Shown here piece by piece: positions 27,396 through 35,444 of a stretch of 64,000 bases of DNA; positions within the stretch are counted from its first letter, which is position 1; the number at the start of each line of letters is the position of its first letter. Origin of the DNA: Jiangella mangrovi. Lineage in GTDB: Bacteria > Actinomycetota > Actinomycetes > Jiangellales > Jiangellaceae. The stretch is from the NCBI RefSeq assembly GCF_014204975.1, contig NZ_JACHMM010000001.1:5332001-5396000 (forward strand), in the 5' to 3' direction. The notes under the pieces were generated by a model. It saw only the letters and a list, made by a program, of their open reading frames with translations. It was not told the DNA's origin and made no database searches. The translations under genes were made by a program, and so were the position numbers.

Positions 27396-27409
27396 TGTCA
27401 GTGGTGACA
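27396..27409. promoter_or_regulatory. TGTCA-N4-TGACA operator candidate
   Basis: TGTCAGTGGTGACA lies 7 bp after the response-regulator stop and 44 bp before the next gene. It repeats the half sites found upstream of the kinase. May mark that gene as part of the same regulon. Confidence 0.45.
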
Positions 27410-27453
27410 ATCCGCACGTACTTCCTGCGCCCCGCTCCGGCCAGGGTGGCGGC

Positions 27454-28035
27454 ATGGACACGGACACGACCTCCCGGCCCCTGCTCGGGCGGGTGCTGGC
27501 GCGCTGGCCGGCCGCGCTCGCCGTCGCCGTCTCGCTACCGGGCTTCCTGAGCCCGCCGCCCGAGGCCGACGGCCTCGCCACCAGCCTCGGGGGCGCGCTG
27601 CTGATGCTGCCGCTGGGCTACCTGGTCGTCGCCAAACTGCGCCGGCGCTGGGTGACCTGGCCGGTGGTGGTGGCCGCCATGGCGGTCGTCGTGGTCACCC
27701 GCGCCCTCGACGTCGTCTCGCCCGCCGTCGTGCTGGCCGCCATCGCACTGGCCGTGCTGGCCTGGAGTGTCGTCGACGGCCAGCTGCGGCGCGACCGCAC
27801 CCTCCGGGTCCAGGCGCTCGGCCTGGCCGGCTTCGCCGTCCTCACGGTCGCCGGGCTGACGTTCCTCGCGGTCAGCCCGGACCTGGGCGTCGTGCTCGTC
27901 GCGGCCGGCTGGTTCCTGCACGGCATCTGGGACCTCGTGTACCTCAGGCGCGACGAGGTGGTGGCGCGCTCGTTCGCCGAGTGGTGCGCCGTCATCGACG
28001 TCCTGCTGGCCGTGCAGCTCGTGCTGCTGCTGTGA
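27454..28035 (+). CDS. hypothetical membrane protein
   Basis: A 193-residue protein with about six hydrophobic helices (for example WPAALAVAVSLPGFL, WPVVVAAMAVVVVTRAL, VVLAAIALAVLAW, LVAAGWFLHGIWDLVYL). The motif AGWFLHGIWDLVYLRR near the C-terminus is reminiscent of small multi-pass proteins of unknown function. AGGGTGG precedes ATG 27454. It follows the two-component genes in the same direction and has a TGTCA-type palindrome upstream, so it may be a target. Its stop lies in a 13-bp tandem repeat. Confidence 0.75.
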   Translation: MDTDTTSRPLLGRVLARWPAALAVAVSLPGFLSPPPEADGLATSLGGALLMLPLGYLVVAKLRRRWVTWPVVVAAMAVVVVTRALDVVSPAVVLAAIALAVLAWSVVDGQLRRDRTLRVQALGLAGFAVLTVAGLTFLAVSPDLGVVLVAAGWFLHGIWDLVYLRRDEVVARSFAEWCAVIDVLLAVQLVLLL

Positions 28036-28083
28036 CGTCAGGGGGTGACGTCAGGCGGTGACCTCAGGCGGTGACGTCACGCG
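28032..28083. repeat. 13-bp tandem repeat at converging gene ends
   Basis: Four near-identical units of GTGACGTCAGGCG (28032-28044, 28045-28057, 28058-28070, 28071-28083) with one or two changes each, and a partial fifth. The stop of the membrane gene lies in unit 1 and the leuB stop in unit 4. Slipped-strand copying is the likely origin. Each unit carries TGA on one strand and TCA on the other, so copy-number changes would still supply stops. Confidence 0.8.
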
Positions 28084-29120
28084 GTGACGCGGGCGGCGAG
28101 GGCGTCGCCCACCTCGGCCGTGCCGCGCTTGGCCGTCCCCCGCTCCCCCAGGTCGGCCGCGACCGCGTCGACGATGCGCGCGGCCTCCGCCGTCAGTCCG
28201 AGGTGCTCGAGCAGCATGCTCACCGACAGCACCGCCGCCGTCGGGTCGGCGATCCCCTGGCCGGCGATGTCCGGCGCGGAGCCGTGCACGGGCTCGAACA
28301 TCGACGGCGCGGTGCGGTCGGGATTGACGTTGCCGCTGGCCGCGAGGCCGATTCCGCCGGTTATCGCGGCCGCGAGGTCGGTGAGGATGTCGCCGAACAG
28401 GTTGTCGGTGACGATGACGTCGAACCGGGCCGGGTCGGTGACGAAGAAGATCGTCGCGGCGTCGACGTGCAGGTAGTCGACGGCGACGTCGGGGAACTCC
28501 TGGCCGACGCGCTCGACCGTGCGCCGCCACAGGTGGCCCGCGTGCACCAGCACGTTGTGCTTGTGGACGTAGGTGAGCTTGCGGCGCGGCCGGGCCTGCG
28601 CGCGGGCGAACGCGTCGCGCACCACGCGCTCGACCCCGAACGCGGTGTTGACGCTGACCTCGTTGGCGATCTCGTGCGGCGTGCCGACCCGCAGCGCGCC
28701 GCCGTTGCCGACGTACGGCCCCTCGGTCCCCTCACGGACGACGACGAAGTCGACCTCGCCGGGGTTCGCGAGCGGCGTGGCGACGCCCGGGAAGAGGCGC
28801 GACGGACGCAGGTTCACGTAGTGGTCGAGCTCGAACCGCAGCTTCAGCAGCAGCCCGCGCTCGAGCACGCCGCTCGGCACACCCGGGTCGCCGACGGCGC
28901 CGAGCAGAATGGCGTCGTGGCCGCGCAGTTCCTCGAGCACGGAGTCCGGCAGCGTCTCGCCGGTCGCGTGCCAGCGCTTGGCGCCGAGATCGTAGGTGGT
29001 GGTGCCGACCTTCACGTCGGCGCCGGCGAGGACGGCGTCGAGCACCTTCAGCCCCTCGGCGACGACCTCGGTACCGATCCCGTCGCCCGGGATGACTGCC
29101 AGATTGAGACTGCGCGACAT
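28077..29120 (-). CDS. leuB: 3-isopropylmalate dehydrogenase
   Basis: A 347-residue NAD-dependent beta-decarboxylating dehydrogenase that oxidises 3-isopropylmalate in leucine synthesis. It has [17 protein letters not shown] at the start, the substrate helix [30 protein letters not shown], and the metal-binding [16 protein letters not shown]. Length suits the actinobacterial type. ATG 29120 has a TACGGT box 7 nt upstream (29128-29133) and no ribosome site, suggesting a leaderless mRNA. Its neighbours serA, ilvE and cimA keep the order seen in other actinobacteria. Confidence 0.96.
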   Translation of the reverse strand: MSRSLNLAVIPGDGIGTEVVAEGLKVLDAVLAGADVKVGTTTYDLGAKRWHATGETLPDSVLEELRGHDAILLGAVGDPGVPSGVLERGLLLKLRFELDHYVNLRPSRLFPGVATPLANPGEVDFVVVREGTEGPYVGNGGALRVGTPHEIANEVSVNTAFGVERVVRDAFARAQARPRRKLTYVHKHNVLVHAGHLWRRTVERVGQEFPDVAVDYLHVDAATIFFVTDPARFDVIVTDNLFGDILTDLAAAITGGIGLAASGNVNPDRTAPSMFEPVHGSAPDIAGQGIADPTAAVLSVSMLLEHLGLTAEAARIVDAVAADLGERGTAKRGTAEVGDALAARVTA

Positions 29121-29197
29121 GGCCCACACCGTACGACCGTCGTCCACATGATGGCACCTGCGTCCCGCGATTCGGACGCGGGTCGCGTTTACCCAGG

Positions 29198-29317
29198 TCA
29201 GCGCGAGGCTACGGAAAGGTCCTGCCGGCCGTACTCGCCGCCGTTGTCGCGGCGGTCGATGGCCTCCTGCAACGCGTGCCGGGCCTCCTGAGCCTGCTGC
29301 TGTTCGTCGGTCATCAT
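29198..29317 (-). CDS. small unannotated protein, 39 residues
   Basis: The frame starts ATG ATG at 29317 with GGAG five to eight bases upstream and encodes a hydrophilic helix: [20 protein letters not shown], then [12 protein letters not shown] and a short tail. The helix heptads, low use of rare codons, a proper ribosome site and a TATGCT-like box upstream all support expression. No family is recognised. It lies 77 bp upstream of leuB in the same direction and could be co-transcribed or be an independent small protein. Confidence 0.55.
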   Translation of the reverse strand: MMTDEQQQAQEARHALQEAIDRRDNGGEYGRQDLSVASR

Positions 29318-29523
29318 GCACTCCACTGATGTACTCGGTCGTCCTAGCATATGGAGCTTCGTGATCTCCGTCTCGCGGTTTGGCGGATGATCTCGGGATG
29401 TGAGACGTGCCGGAGAGTTGAGGTATCGCCGGAGAGGCCCCGGGCACGCCTCGCCCCTCCGTGTCCGTTTCGTCCCGCTGTGGTCGACTGTGGACAGCGA
29501 TGATCATCAACGATCCGCTACAT

Positions 29524-29583
29524 CACCACGATTACCCGAGCCCCAACACGATTGCAGGCGTGTTGAGGCTCGGGCAATCGTGG
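29524..29583. repeat. dispersed hairpin element with ATTGCAGG loop, copy 1
   Basis: A 26-nt arm (29524-29549, starting ACCACGATTACCCGAGCC) pairs with 29558-29583 at 24 of 26 positions around loop ATTGCAGG. Related sequences occur at 36655-36714 and inside 41042-41131, all in gene-free gaps. Confidence 0.75.
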
Positions 29584-29646
29584 TGGGCGGCCCAGCAAAC
29601 ACCCCGAAAGGTGCGGGCCCGCCGACCACCCACCCGTCGCCAGACT

Positions 29647-29795
29647 CCCCCATCCCCCTGATAGCTGCCCGTTCTTAGGCCGCGCGGGTGCGGTCAAGTC
29701 CAAGCCCCCCCCAACCACACGGTCAAGCAACCACAGGGGGCGCGGACTTGAGGGCACCCGCGCGGCTAAAGAGAATGGGCAGCAGGGGGACGGGG
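29647..29795. repeat. long palindromic element, copy 1
   Basis: Arms 29647-29701 and 29744-29795 are imperfect reverse complements of about 52-55 nt (ends CCCC..TCCCCCTG, tips TCAAGTCC/GGACTTGA) with a 42-nt variable centre. Copies lie at 36911-37057 (same orientation) and 36439-36574 (inverted). This copy lies 100 bp past the 3' end of serA. Confidence 0.85.
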
Positions 29796-29895
29796 GAACC
29801 CAACCCAACCACGCGGCACCCCAGCGCAACGCGAAACTCCCGCCGCGCCCCACACCAGGGCACGACGGGAGTCGCGAACGAAGCAGAAGAAACGA

Positions 29896-31485
29896 TCAGC
29901 CGTCGAGGTCGACGGTGCGGCCCCACTCGGCGCCGATGGCGGCGACGATGTCCTCGAGGACCTGGACCGGGACGGCCTGGTCGACGGTCATGGCGACGAG
30001 GGCGTGGCCGCCCTTGCTCGACCGGCTGACCTGCATGCCGGCGATGTTGACGTCGGCCTCACCCAGCACGCGGCCGACGGTGCCGACGATGCCGGGGCGG
30101 TCGGTGTACTGGAAGAAGGCCATGTGCTCGGCCGGGACGACCTCGATGTCGTAGCCCAGCACCTCGACGATCTTCTCGACGTGCTTCGGGCCGGACAGCG
30201 TGCCCGACACCGACACCGAGCGCCCGTCGGCGAGGACGCCGCGCAGAGTGACCAGGTTGCGGTAGTCGGCCGACTCCTCGTCGGTGACGAGGCGGACCTC
30301 GACGCCGCGGTCGGCGGCGATGAGCGGCGCGTTGACGTAGGAGACCGGGTCCTCGACGACGTCGGCGAAGACCCCCTTCAGCGCGGCCAGCTCGAGGATC
30401 TTCACGTCGTGCGCGGTGATCTCGCCGCGGACCTCGACGTCGAGCTGGGTGGCGACGCCGCCGGCCAGGGCGGTGAAGATGCGGCCGAGCTTCTCGGCCA
30501 GCGGGATGCCGGGCCGGACGTCCTCGGCGATGGCGCCGCCCTTGACGTTGACGGCGTCGGGCACCAGTTCGCCGGCCAGGGCCAGCCGCACCGACTTGGC
30601 GACCGAGACGCCGGCCTTCTCCTGCGCCTCGTCGGTCGACGCGCCGAGGTGCGGCGTGACGACGACGGTCTCGAAGTCGAACAGCGGCGACTCGGTGGTC
30701 GGCTCCGACGCGAACACGTCGATGCCGGCGCCGGCGACCCGGCCCTCCTTGAGCGCCAGGGCGAGCGCGTGCTCGTCGACGATGCCACCGCGGGCGGCGT
30801 TGATGATGCGCACCGACGGCTTCACCTTGCGCAGCGCCTGCTCGCCGATGAGGCCGACGGTCTCGGGCGTCTTGGGCAGGTGGACGGTGATGAAGTCGCT
30901 CTCTTCGAGGAGCTGGTCCAGCGACACGCTGCGCACGCCCATCTGCGCGGCGCGGGCGGCCGGCACATAGGGGTCGTAGGCGATGACGTTCATGCCGAAC
31001 GACGAGAGCCGCTGCGCGACGAGCACGCCGATGCGGCCGAGGCCGACGATGCCGACCGTCTTCTCGTACAGCTCGACGCCCGAGTACTTGCTGCGCTTCC
31101 ACTCGCCGCCCTTGAGCGCCTTGTCGGCGGGGGCGATGTTGCGGGCGGTGGACAGCAGCAGGCCGATGGCGAGCTCCGCGGCGCTGGTGATGTTGGAGGT
31201 CGGCGCGTTGACGACCATGACACCGGCCTGGGTGGCGGCCTTGACGTCGACGTTGTCGAGGCCGACGCCTGCGCGGGCGATGACCTTGAGCTTCTTGGCG
31301 GCGGCGATGGCCTCGGCGTCGACCTTGGTGGCCGAGCGGACCAGGATCGCGTCGACGTCGACGATGGCCGGCAGCAGGGCCGCGCGGTCGGCGCCGTCGA
31401 CGTTGCGGATCTCGAAGTCCGGCCCGAGCGCGTCGACGGTGGCGGGCGAGAGCTCTTCGGCGATGAGTACGACGGGCTTGGTCAC
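29896..31485 (-). CDS. serA: D-3-phosphoglycerate dehydrogenase
   Basis: A 529-residue enzyme that commits 3-phosphoglycerate to serine synthesis. The nucleotide-binding motif is VGLGRIG (near 147), with NAARGGIVDE and the catalytic Glu-His pair region ending PHLGASTDEAQ. Next come the intervening (ASB) domain found in the long type I form and a C-terminal ACT domain (FFQYTDRPGIVGTVG) that senses serine. GTG 31485 has GGAGG upstream. It lies between thiD-tenA and leuB in the conserved actinobacterial order. Confidence 0.97.
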   Translation of the reverse strand: MTKPVVLIAEELSPATVDALGPDFEIRNVDGADRAALLPAIVDVDAILVRSATKVDAEAIAAAKKLKVIARAGVGLDNVDVKAATQAGVMVVNAPTSNITSAAELAIGLLLSTARNIAPADKALKGGEWKRSKYSGVELYEKTVGIVGLGRIGVLVAQRLSSFGMNVIAYDPYVPAARAAQMGVRSVSLDQLLEESDFITVHLPKTPETVGLIGEQALRKVKPSVRIINAARGGIVDEHALALALKEGRVAGAGIDVFASEPTTESPLFDFETVVVTPHLGASTDEAQEKAGVSVAKSVRLALAGELVPDAVNVKGGAIAEDVRPGIPLAEKLGRIFTALAGGVATQLDVEVRGEITAHDVKILELAALKGVFADVVEDPVSYVNAPLIAADRGVEVRLVTDEESADYRNLVTLRGVLADGRSVSVSGTLSGPKHVEKIVEVLGYDIEVVPAEHMAFFQYTDRPGIVGTVGRVLGEADVNIAGMQVSRSSKGGHALVAMTVDQAVPVQVLEDIVAAIGAEWGRTVDLDG

Positions 31486-31554
31486 GGTGGACTAGACCTC
31501 CGGGTGTGTCGGGCAAGGTGTGACGAGCGCGACACTGGGCCCGGGTTCGATCGA

Positions 31555-31614
31555 GTGTAACGCCACGTAAACCTGAAGCGCATCCACCACACGTACGGTG
31601 GTCGGTTCGTTACA
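31555..31614 (-). promoter_or_regulatory. candidate serA promoter with spaced inverted repeat
   Basis: The minus strand has a TACACT -10-like box (31555-31560) about 70 nt before the serA start. TGTAACG (31556-31562) and CGTTACA (31608-31614) form a perfect but widely spaced inverted repeat around it, with CCACC...GGTGG between. This gap also has to end tenA transcription. Confidence 0.4.
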
Positions 31615-31620
31615 TCCGCA

Positions 31621-32307
31621 TTACGCAGGCTCCGGCCACGTCTCGCCTCGCCACGCGGCGTCCCAGAACATCCACTCGAACCGGGTCGCCCGCGCATAGG
31701 CCTCGTGCATGCCGGCGACGGCGCCCGGATGCAGGTCGGCCTGCTCGTCGGCGAAGCTCTCGGCCCGGCGGGTGTCCGCGGCGAAGACGGGGTCGCCGTA
31801 GGTGCGCAACCACGTCGCGTACGGGTGGCTGACGCCGTCGTCGCCCTCCGAGGACAGGACGGTGACCAGCTCCTGCCCCACTTCCGTGTAGATGCGGAAG
31901 CACGGCAGCAGCCCGGCCAGCGCGACCGCGGCGGGCGCGTGCGCCGCGTCGGCCTGCAGGGTGCTGACGTAGGCGAGGCAGGTCGGGGTGGGTTCGACGG
32001 CGGCGACGGTGTCGGCGAGCGACCCGCCCGCCTCGGCCAGCAGCGCCTCGTGCAGCATCCGTTCCGCGTCGACGGCCCCGGCGGCGAACCGCGCCAGCAC
32101 GGCCGCCTGGGCCGGATCCGGCCAGCGCGCCGCCGTCGTCGCCAGCGCCCGCGCGTACCGGGACAGGTAGTGCGCGTCGTCGGCGATGTAGCGCAGGAAC
32201 ACCTTCCGTTCCAGCGTCCCGTCGGCCAGGCCGGTGAGGAACGGGTGCGCGCGGATGGCGTCGTACCAGGGGGCGGCGGCGGTCCAGGCGTCGGCGGAGA
32301 ACGTCAT
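31621..32307 (-). CDS. tenA: TenA family thiaminase II-like protein
   Basis: A 228-residue all-helical protein of the TenA/thiaminase II family, which salvages the pyrimidine part of thiamine (aminopyrimidine to HMP). Typical features: AIRAHPFLTGLADGTLERKVFLRYIADDAHYL at the front, a Cys/acidic set in CLAYVSTLQADA and CFRIYTEVGQEL, and HPYATWLRTYGDP. Its start overlaps the thiD stop (ATGA at 32304), and both follow a TPP riboswitch, which fixes the pathway. The catalytic Cys of classical TenA near the C-terminus is not obvious, so it may be of the TenA_E type. Confidence 0.88.
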   Translation of the reverse strand: MTFSADAWTAAAPWYDAIRAHPFLTGLADGTLERKVFLRYIADDAHYLSRYARALATTAARWPDPAQAAVLARFAAGAVDAERMLHEALLAEAGGSLADTVAAVEPTPTCLAYVSTLQADAAHAPAAVALAGLLPCFRIYTEVGQELVTVLSSEGDDGVSHPYATWLRTYGDPVFAADTRRAESFADEQADLHPGAVAGMHEAYARATRFEWMFWDAAWRGETWPEPA

Positions 32308-33122
32308 GCGGGGGTCCCTTCGGAGGCGGGTGTCCACCAGGCGTGGAAGTGGTGAACGGGGCCGTGACCAGTACCGATGTGCAGCTGGTCGGCGGCGAGC
32401 AACGCATCGGTGAGGTACGTCTTGGCGTCCCTGACGGCCTCGCGCAGCGGCCGCCCGTGCCCGAGGCCGACGGCGATCGCCGACGACAGCGTGCAGCCGG
32501 TGCCGTGCGTGTTCGCCGTGGGGACGCGCGGCACCCGCAGCTCGAGCATGCCGTCGTCGTCGGCCAGGACGTCGACGGCGTCGGGCCCGCCCGCGTGTCC
32601 GCCCTTGACCAACGCCGCCGGACCCTTGGCATGCAGCTCGACGGCGGCAGCCGCGGCCTCGCCGGGGGCGACGGCGCCGACCCCGAGCAGTGCCGCGGTC
32701 TCGGGCAGGTTCGGCGTGACGACGGCGGCCAGCGGGAGCAGCCGGTCGCGGATCGCCTCGACCGTGGCGTCGTCGACCAGCCGGTCCCCCGAGGTCGCGA
32801 CCATGACGGGGTCGACGACGAGGTTCCGCACGCCGTACCGGCGGGCGGCGTCGGCGACCGCCTCGACGACGTCCGGGCTGCCGAGCATGCCGGTCTTCAC
32901 CGCCCGGATGTCGAGGTCCTCGAAGAGCGCGGAGAGCTGGTCTGCGACGAAGGCGCCCGGGATCGGCATGACGCCGGTGACGCCGCGGGTGTTCTGCGCT
33001 GTCAGCGCCGTGAGGACCGCCCCGCCGTAGGCGCCGAGCGCCGAGAACGTCTTGAGGTCGGCCTGGATGCCGGCTCCGCCGGACGGGTCCGACCCCGCCA
33101 CCGTGATGATCGTGGGCGTCAA
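32304..33122 (-). CDS. thiD: hydroxymethylpyrimidine/phosphomethylpyrimidine kinase
   Basis: A 272-residue ribokinase-fold enzyme phosphorylating HMP and HMP-P for thiamine synthesis. It shows ITVAGSDPSGGAGIQADLKTF at the start, AVKTGMLGS, VDPVMVATSGDRL, and the anion-hole/catalytic THGTGCTLSSAIA. I chose TTG 33122: GGAGTG lies 7 nt upstream and the family begins right at this point; the longer frame would run into the riboswitch. First gene of the riboswitch-controlled thiD-tenA pair. Confidence 0.95.
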   Translation of the reverse strand: MTPTIITVAGSDPSGGAGIQADLKTFSALGAYGGAVLTALTAQNTRGVTGVMPIPGAFVADQLSALFEDLDIRAVKTGMLGSPDVVEAVADAARRYGVRNLVVDPVMVATSGDRLVDDATVEAIRDRLLPLAAVVTPNLPETAALLGVGAVAPGEAAAAAVELHAKGPAALVKGGHAGGPDAVDVLADDDGMLELRVPRVPTANTHGTGCTLSSAIAVGLGHGRPLREAVRDAKTYLTDALLAADQLHIGTGHGPVHHFHAWWTPASEGTPA

Positions 33123-33170
33123 CGCGCACTCCTTCCACCGGGAAGGGAGCGCCGACACGCACACACCGTC

Positions 33171-33241
33171 GGGCTCCCTGCGCCGGCATGACCCGGATCA
33201 GGTTCGGCGGGTGTGATCTCAGCCCTTGCGGGCACCCCGGC
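33171..33241 (-). promoter_or_regulatory. TPP riboswitch (THI element)
   Basis: The minus strand carries the conserved core: GGGGTGCCC, GGGCTGAGATCACACCCG, ACCTGATCCGGGTCATGCCGG and the closing CGCAGGGA (GGCTGAGA and CTGATC boxes intact). It lies 49 nt upstream of the thiD start. Binding of thiamine pyrophosphate should shut off thiD-tenA, most likely by hiding the ribosome site, since no terminator is seen between it and the gene. Confidence 0.95.
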
Positions 33242-33261
33242 CGATCGGTTCTGCCGCCAGC

Positions 33262-34344
33262 CTATCCCGCGCTCAGATGCTGCGCGAAGAAGGCCGCGCT
33301 CCGCTCGATCGAGAGCTGCCAGTCGCCCTCGAAGGCGTGCGGCTCGCCCTCGTAGAGCTGCAGCGTGACGTCCTTGCCCGCGACGCGCAGGGCGGCGTCG
33401 GTGTCGAGGGCCCACTGCGGCGGGCAGGTCTCGTCGGCGGTGCCGTGGTGGATGAGGACGGGCTCGGTGACCCGGTCGAAGAACGTCACCGGCGAGACGC
33501 CCTGCCAGAACTCCGGGTTCGCCTCCGGCGCGCCGTACGCGCCGATGATCTGGTCGGTGAGGGCTTCCGAGCCCGGCTGGCCCCGGGTCCACTGGTCGAA
33601 GTTCTGGACGGCGTTCGAGCTCACCGACGCGTAGACGACCGCGGCGTCGACCAGCCCCGGCTGCACGACCAGCGTGTTCAGCGCGACGCCGCCGCCCATG
33701 GACCGGCCGAGCAGGCCGACCCGCTCGCCGTCGAGCTGCGGGATCGTGTCTGTGGCCGCGCGCACGGCGAGGACCGCGTTGACGACGTCCTCCGTGTAGC
33801 CCAGCCGCAGCCGCACCTCGTTCTCGGGGTCGTCGCTGGAACCGGCGTGGTTGCGGTAGTCGGTGTGCAGGACGGCGTACCCCTGGCGGGCGAGGTAGTC
33901 CTGCTCGCGCCGCAGCCCGCGCCCCGTCGTGTAGACGTCGGGGTCGATGTACCCGTGCGCCAGGACCAGCACCGGGAACGGCCCGGCGCCGTCGGGCAGG
34001 TTGAGGATGCCGCTGATGGTCAGGCCGGCGCTGCGGTAGGTGACGGCGTAGCGCGTGTAGGTGTCCGCGGTCTCGAGCACCTCGCCCAGCCGCAGGTCGC
34101 CGCCGTCGTACCCCTGCTGCATGAGGGCCGGCAGCGAGACCGGGTGCGGCGCGGGGGTCGGCGTGGGTGTGGGCGTCGGCGTCGGGGTCTCTGCCGGCGA
34201 CGGCGTGAGAGTGGCGGTCGGCGACGGGGTGAGCGTGCGGCTGGGCGCGGCGCCCGGCTCGCCGCTGCCGCCGTCGCCGTCGCCGCGGCTGCAGGCCGCG
34301 AGAAGCAGGACCGCAGCTGCCGCCGTCGCCCGGAACGCCGTCAC
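33262..34344 (-). CDS. alpha/beta hydrolase lipoprotein (prolyl-oligopeptidase/acyl-hydrolase type)
   Basis: A 360-residue exported lipoprotein: lipobox LLLAACS at residues 14-20, then a Pro/Thr linker (TPTPTPTPTPTP). The hydrolase domain has HGYIDPD, nucleophile in LLGRSMGGGVAL, acid in IHHGTADETC and His in EPHAFEGDW. Family relatives hydrolyse peptides or esters at the cell surface. The repeated TP codons come from a simple DNA repeat. It has its own start region 38 bp from the divergent F420-type gene. Confidence 0.88.
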   Translation of the reverse strand: MTAFRATAAAAVLLLAACSRGDGDGGSGEPGAAPSRTLTPSPTATLTPSPAETPTPTPTPTPTPAPHPVSLPALMQQGYDGGDLRLGEVLETADTYTRYAVTYRSAGLTISGILNLPDGAGPFPVLVLAHGYIDPDVYTTGRGLRREQDYLARQGYAVLHTDYRNHAGSSDDPENEVRLRLGYTEDVVNAVLAVRAATDTIPQLDGERVGLLGRSMGGGVALNTLVVQPGLVDAAVVYASVSSNAVQNFDQWTRGQPGSEALTDQIIGAYGAPEANPEFWQGVSPVTFFDRVTEPVLIHHGTADETCPPQWALDTDAALRVAGKDVTLQLYEGEPHAFEGDWQLSIERSAAFFAQHLSAG

Positions 34345-34382
34345 GGCTCCATTCTCCCCGCCGCGACCACCATGATGGGTCC

Positions 34383-34811
34383 ATGGCGCGGACGTATCGC
34401 ACGACGCTGGCCCGGCGGATCGGCAACACCGTCTTCACCGCGGCGCTGAGGACGGTCCCGGTGCCGGGGCCGTACGCCCTGCTCACGGTCCGTGGCCGGG
34501 TATCGGGACAGCCGCGGTCCACGCCGGTGCGGGTCATGGAGCACGACGGTCAGCGGTACCTCGTCGCGCCGTACGGCGAGGTCGAGTGGGCCCTGAACGC
34601 CCGGGCGGCCGGCGAGGTGTCGCTGCGCCGCGGCCCCCGCAGCCACACGCACGCCGTCGTCGAATGTGCGCCCGACGAGGCCGGCCCGGTCCTGCGCGCC
34701 TACGCGAAGGCCGAGCCGATCACCCGTCCGTACTTCGACGCCGCGCCGTCGGAGCCGCCCGAGGCGTTCGCCGCCGAGGCCGCGCGCCACCCGGTCTTCC
34801 GGCTGGTCTGA
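34383..34811 (+). CDS. deazaflavin (F420)-dependent nitroreductase family protein (DUF385/Ddn-like)
   Basis: A 142-residue split-barrel protein. The family signature reads GRVSGQPRSTPVRVMEHDGQRYLVAPYG and NARAAGEVSLRRG, which in Ddn and relatives binds the F420 phosphate tail. The closing helix FAAEAARHPVFRLV is also typical. It should reduce quinones or similar compounds with reduced F420. ATG 34383 is used. Divergent from the lipoprotein hydrolase. Confidence 0.88.
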   Translation: MARTYRTTLARRIGNTVFTAALRTVPVPGPYALLTVRGRVSGQPRSTPVRVMEHDGQRYLVAPYGEVEWALNARAAGEVSLRRGPRSHTHAVVECAPDEAGPVLRAYAKAEPITRPYFDAAPSEPPEAFAAEAARHPVFRLV

Positions 34812-34839
34812 GCAGGGCTCCGACCAGGGCGCGCGGGCG

Positions 34840-35442
34840 TCAGGCGGCCTTGCGGAGGTCGGCGAGCACCTCGCGGCGGGTCTCGCGCGGGTCGATGCCG
34901 AGCCGCTCGAACACCGCCAGCGTCTGCTGGTCGTCGCTGCGCAGCAGGCCGAGCACGATGTGCTGCGTCCCGATGAAGCCGTCCTTCAGCGCCAGGGCCT
35001 CGCGCAGCGAGAGCTCCAGGGCCTTCTTCGCCCGCGGCGCGAACGGGATGTGCCCCGGCCCGCGCTCGGCCTTGCGCCGTCCGAACAGGCCGAACCGCTT
35101 GCCTCGGCCGGACTCGAGCGGCGCGTCGAGGGCGCCCTCGCCGAACGTCTCCTCGGCGCGCTTGCGCACCTCGTCGAGGTCGATGCCGAACGCCTTGAGC
35201 GCCTCGGTGTCCTCGTCGCCCAGGCCGTCGGCTCCGTCGCCGGCGACGGCGAGCACCGCGTCGCGGGCCTGGGCGGCCGTGACGCCGAGACGGGTGAGGG
35301 TCGTGACCCCGGGCGCCTCGGGCGTGCCGACCAGCGACAACAGCACGTGCTCTGTGCCGATCCAGCGGTGATGCAGCCCGCGCGCCTCGCGCTGTGCCCC
35401 GATGACGACCTCGCGGGCCTCGTGGGTGAACCGCTCGAACAT
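34840..35442 (-). CDS. Clp N-terminal-domain protein without AAA+ module (ClpC2-like)
   Basis: A 200-residue protein made of Clp N-domain repeats only: MFERFTHEAREVVIGAQREARGLHHRWIGTEHVLLSLV is the first, and the second is FAPRAKKALELSLREALALKDGFIGTQHIVLGLL after an Arg/Lys-rich linker (GRGKRFGLFGRRKAERG). No Walker motifs follow. Such orphan N-domain proteins resemble ClpC2 of mycobacteria, which can bind peptides and antibiotics that target ClpC. The ATG is 2 bp from the stop of the upstream HTH gene, and AAGGAGG lies in that gene's end, so the two are coupled. A role as a sink or sensor for ClpC ligands is inferred. Confidence 0.85.
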   Translation of the reverse strand: MFERFTHEAREVVIGAQREARGLHHRWIGTEHVLLSLVGTPEAPGVTTLTRLGVTAAQARDAVLAVAGDGADGLGDEDTEALKAFGIDLDEVRKRAEETFGEGALDAPLESGRGKRFGLFGRRKAERGPGHIPFAPRAKKALELSLREALALKDGFIGTQHIVLGLLRSDDQQTLAVFERLGIDPRETRREVLADLRKAA

Positions 35443-35444
35443 TC

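Larger units (their letters stand above)
29318..29895. other. 578-bp gene-free region with two palindromic elements
   Basis: No coding region is supported between the small gene and the serA stop. From about 29440 the sequence shares blocks with the 36.4-37.1 kb gap, including a GTGGACAGCGATGATCATCA segment, the hairpin at 29524-29583 and the long palindrome at 29647-29795. Open frames in this stretch are by-products of GC-rich repeats. Confidence 0.6.

Noticed and set aside
28032-28083. Possible CRISPR-like or regulator-binding iterons
   Set aside because: Units are contiguous without spacers and lie over gene ends, which fits slippage better than binding sites or spacers.
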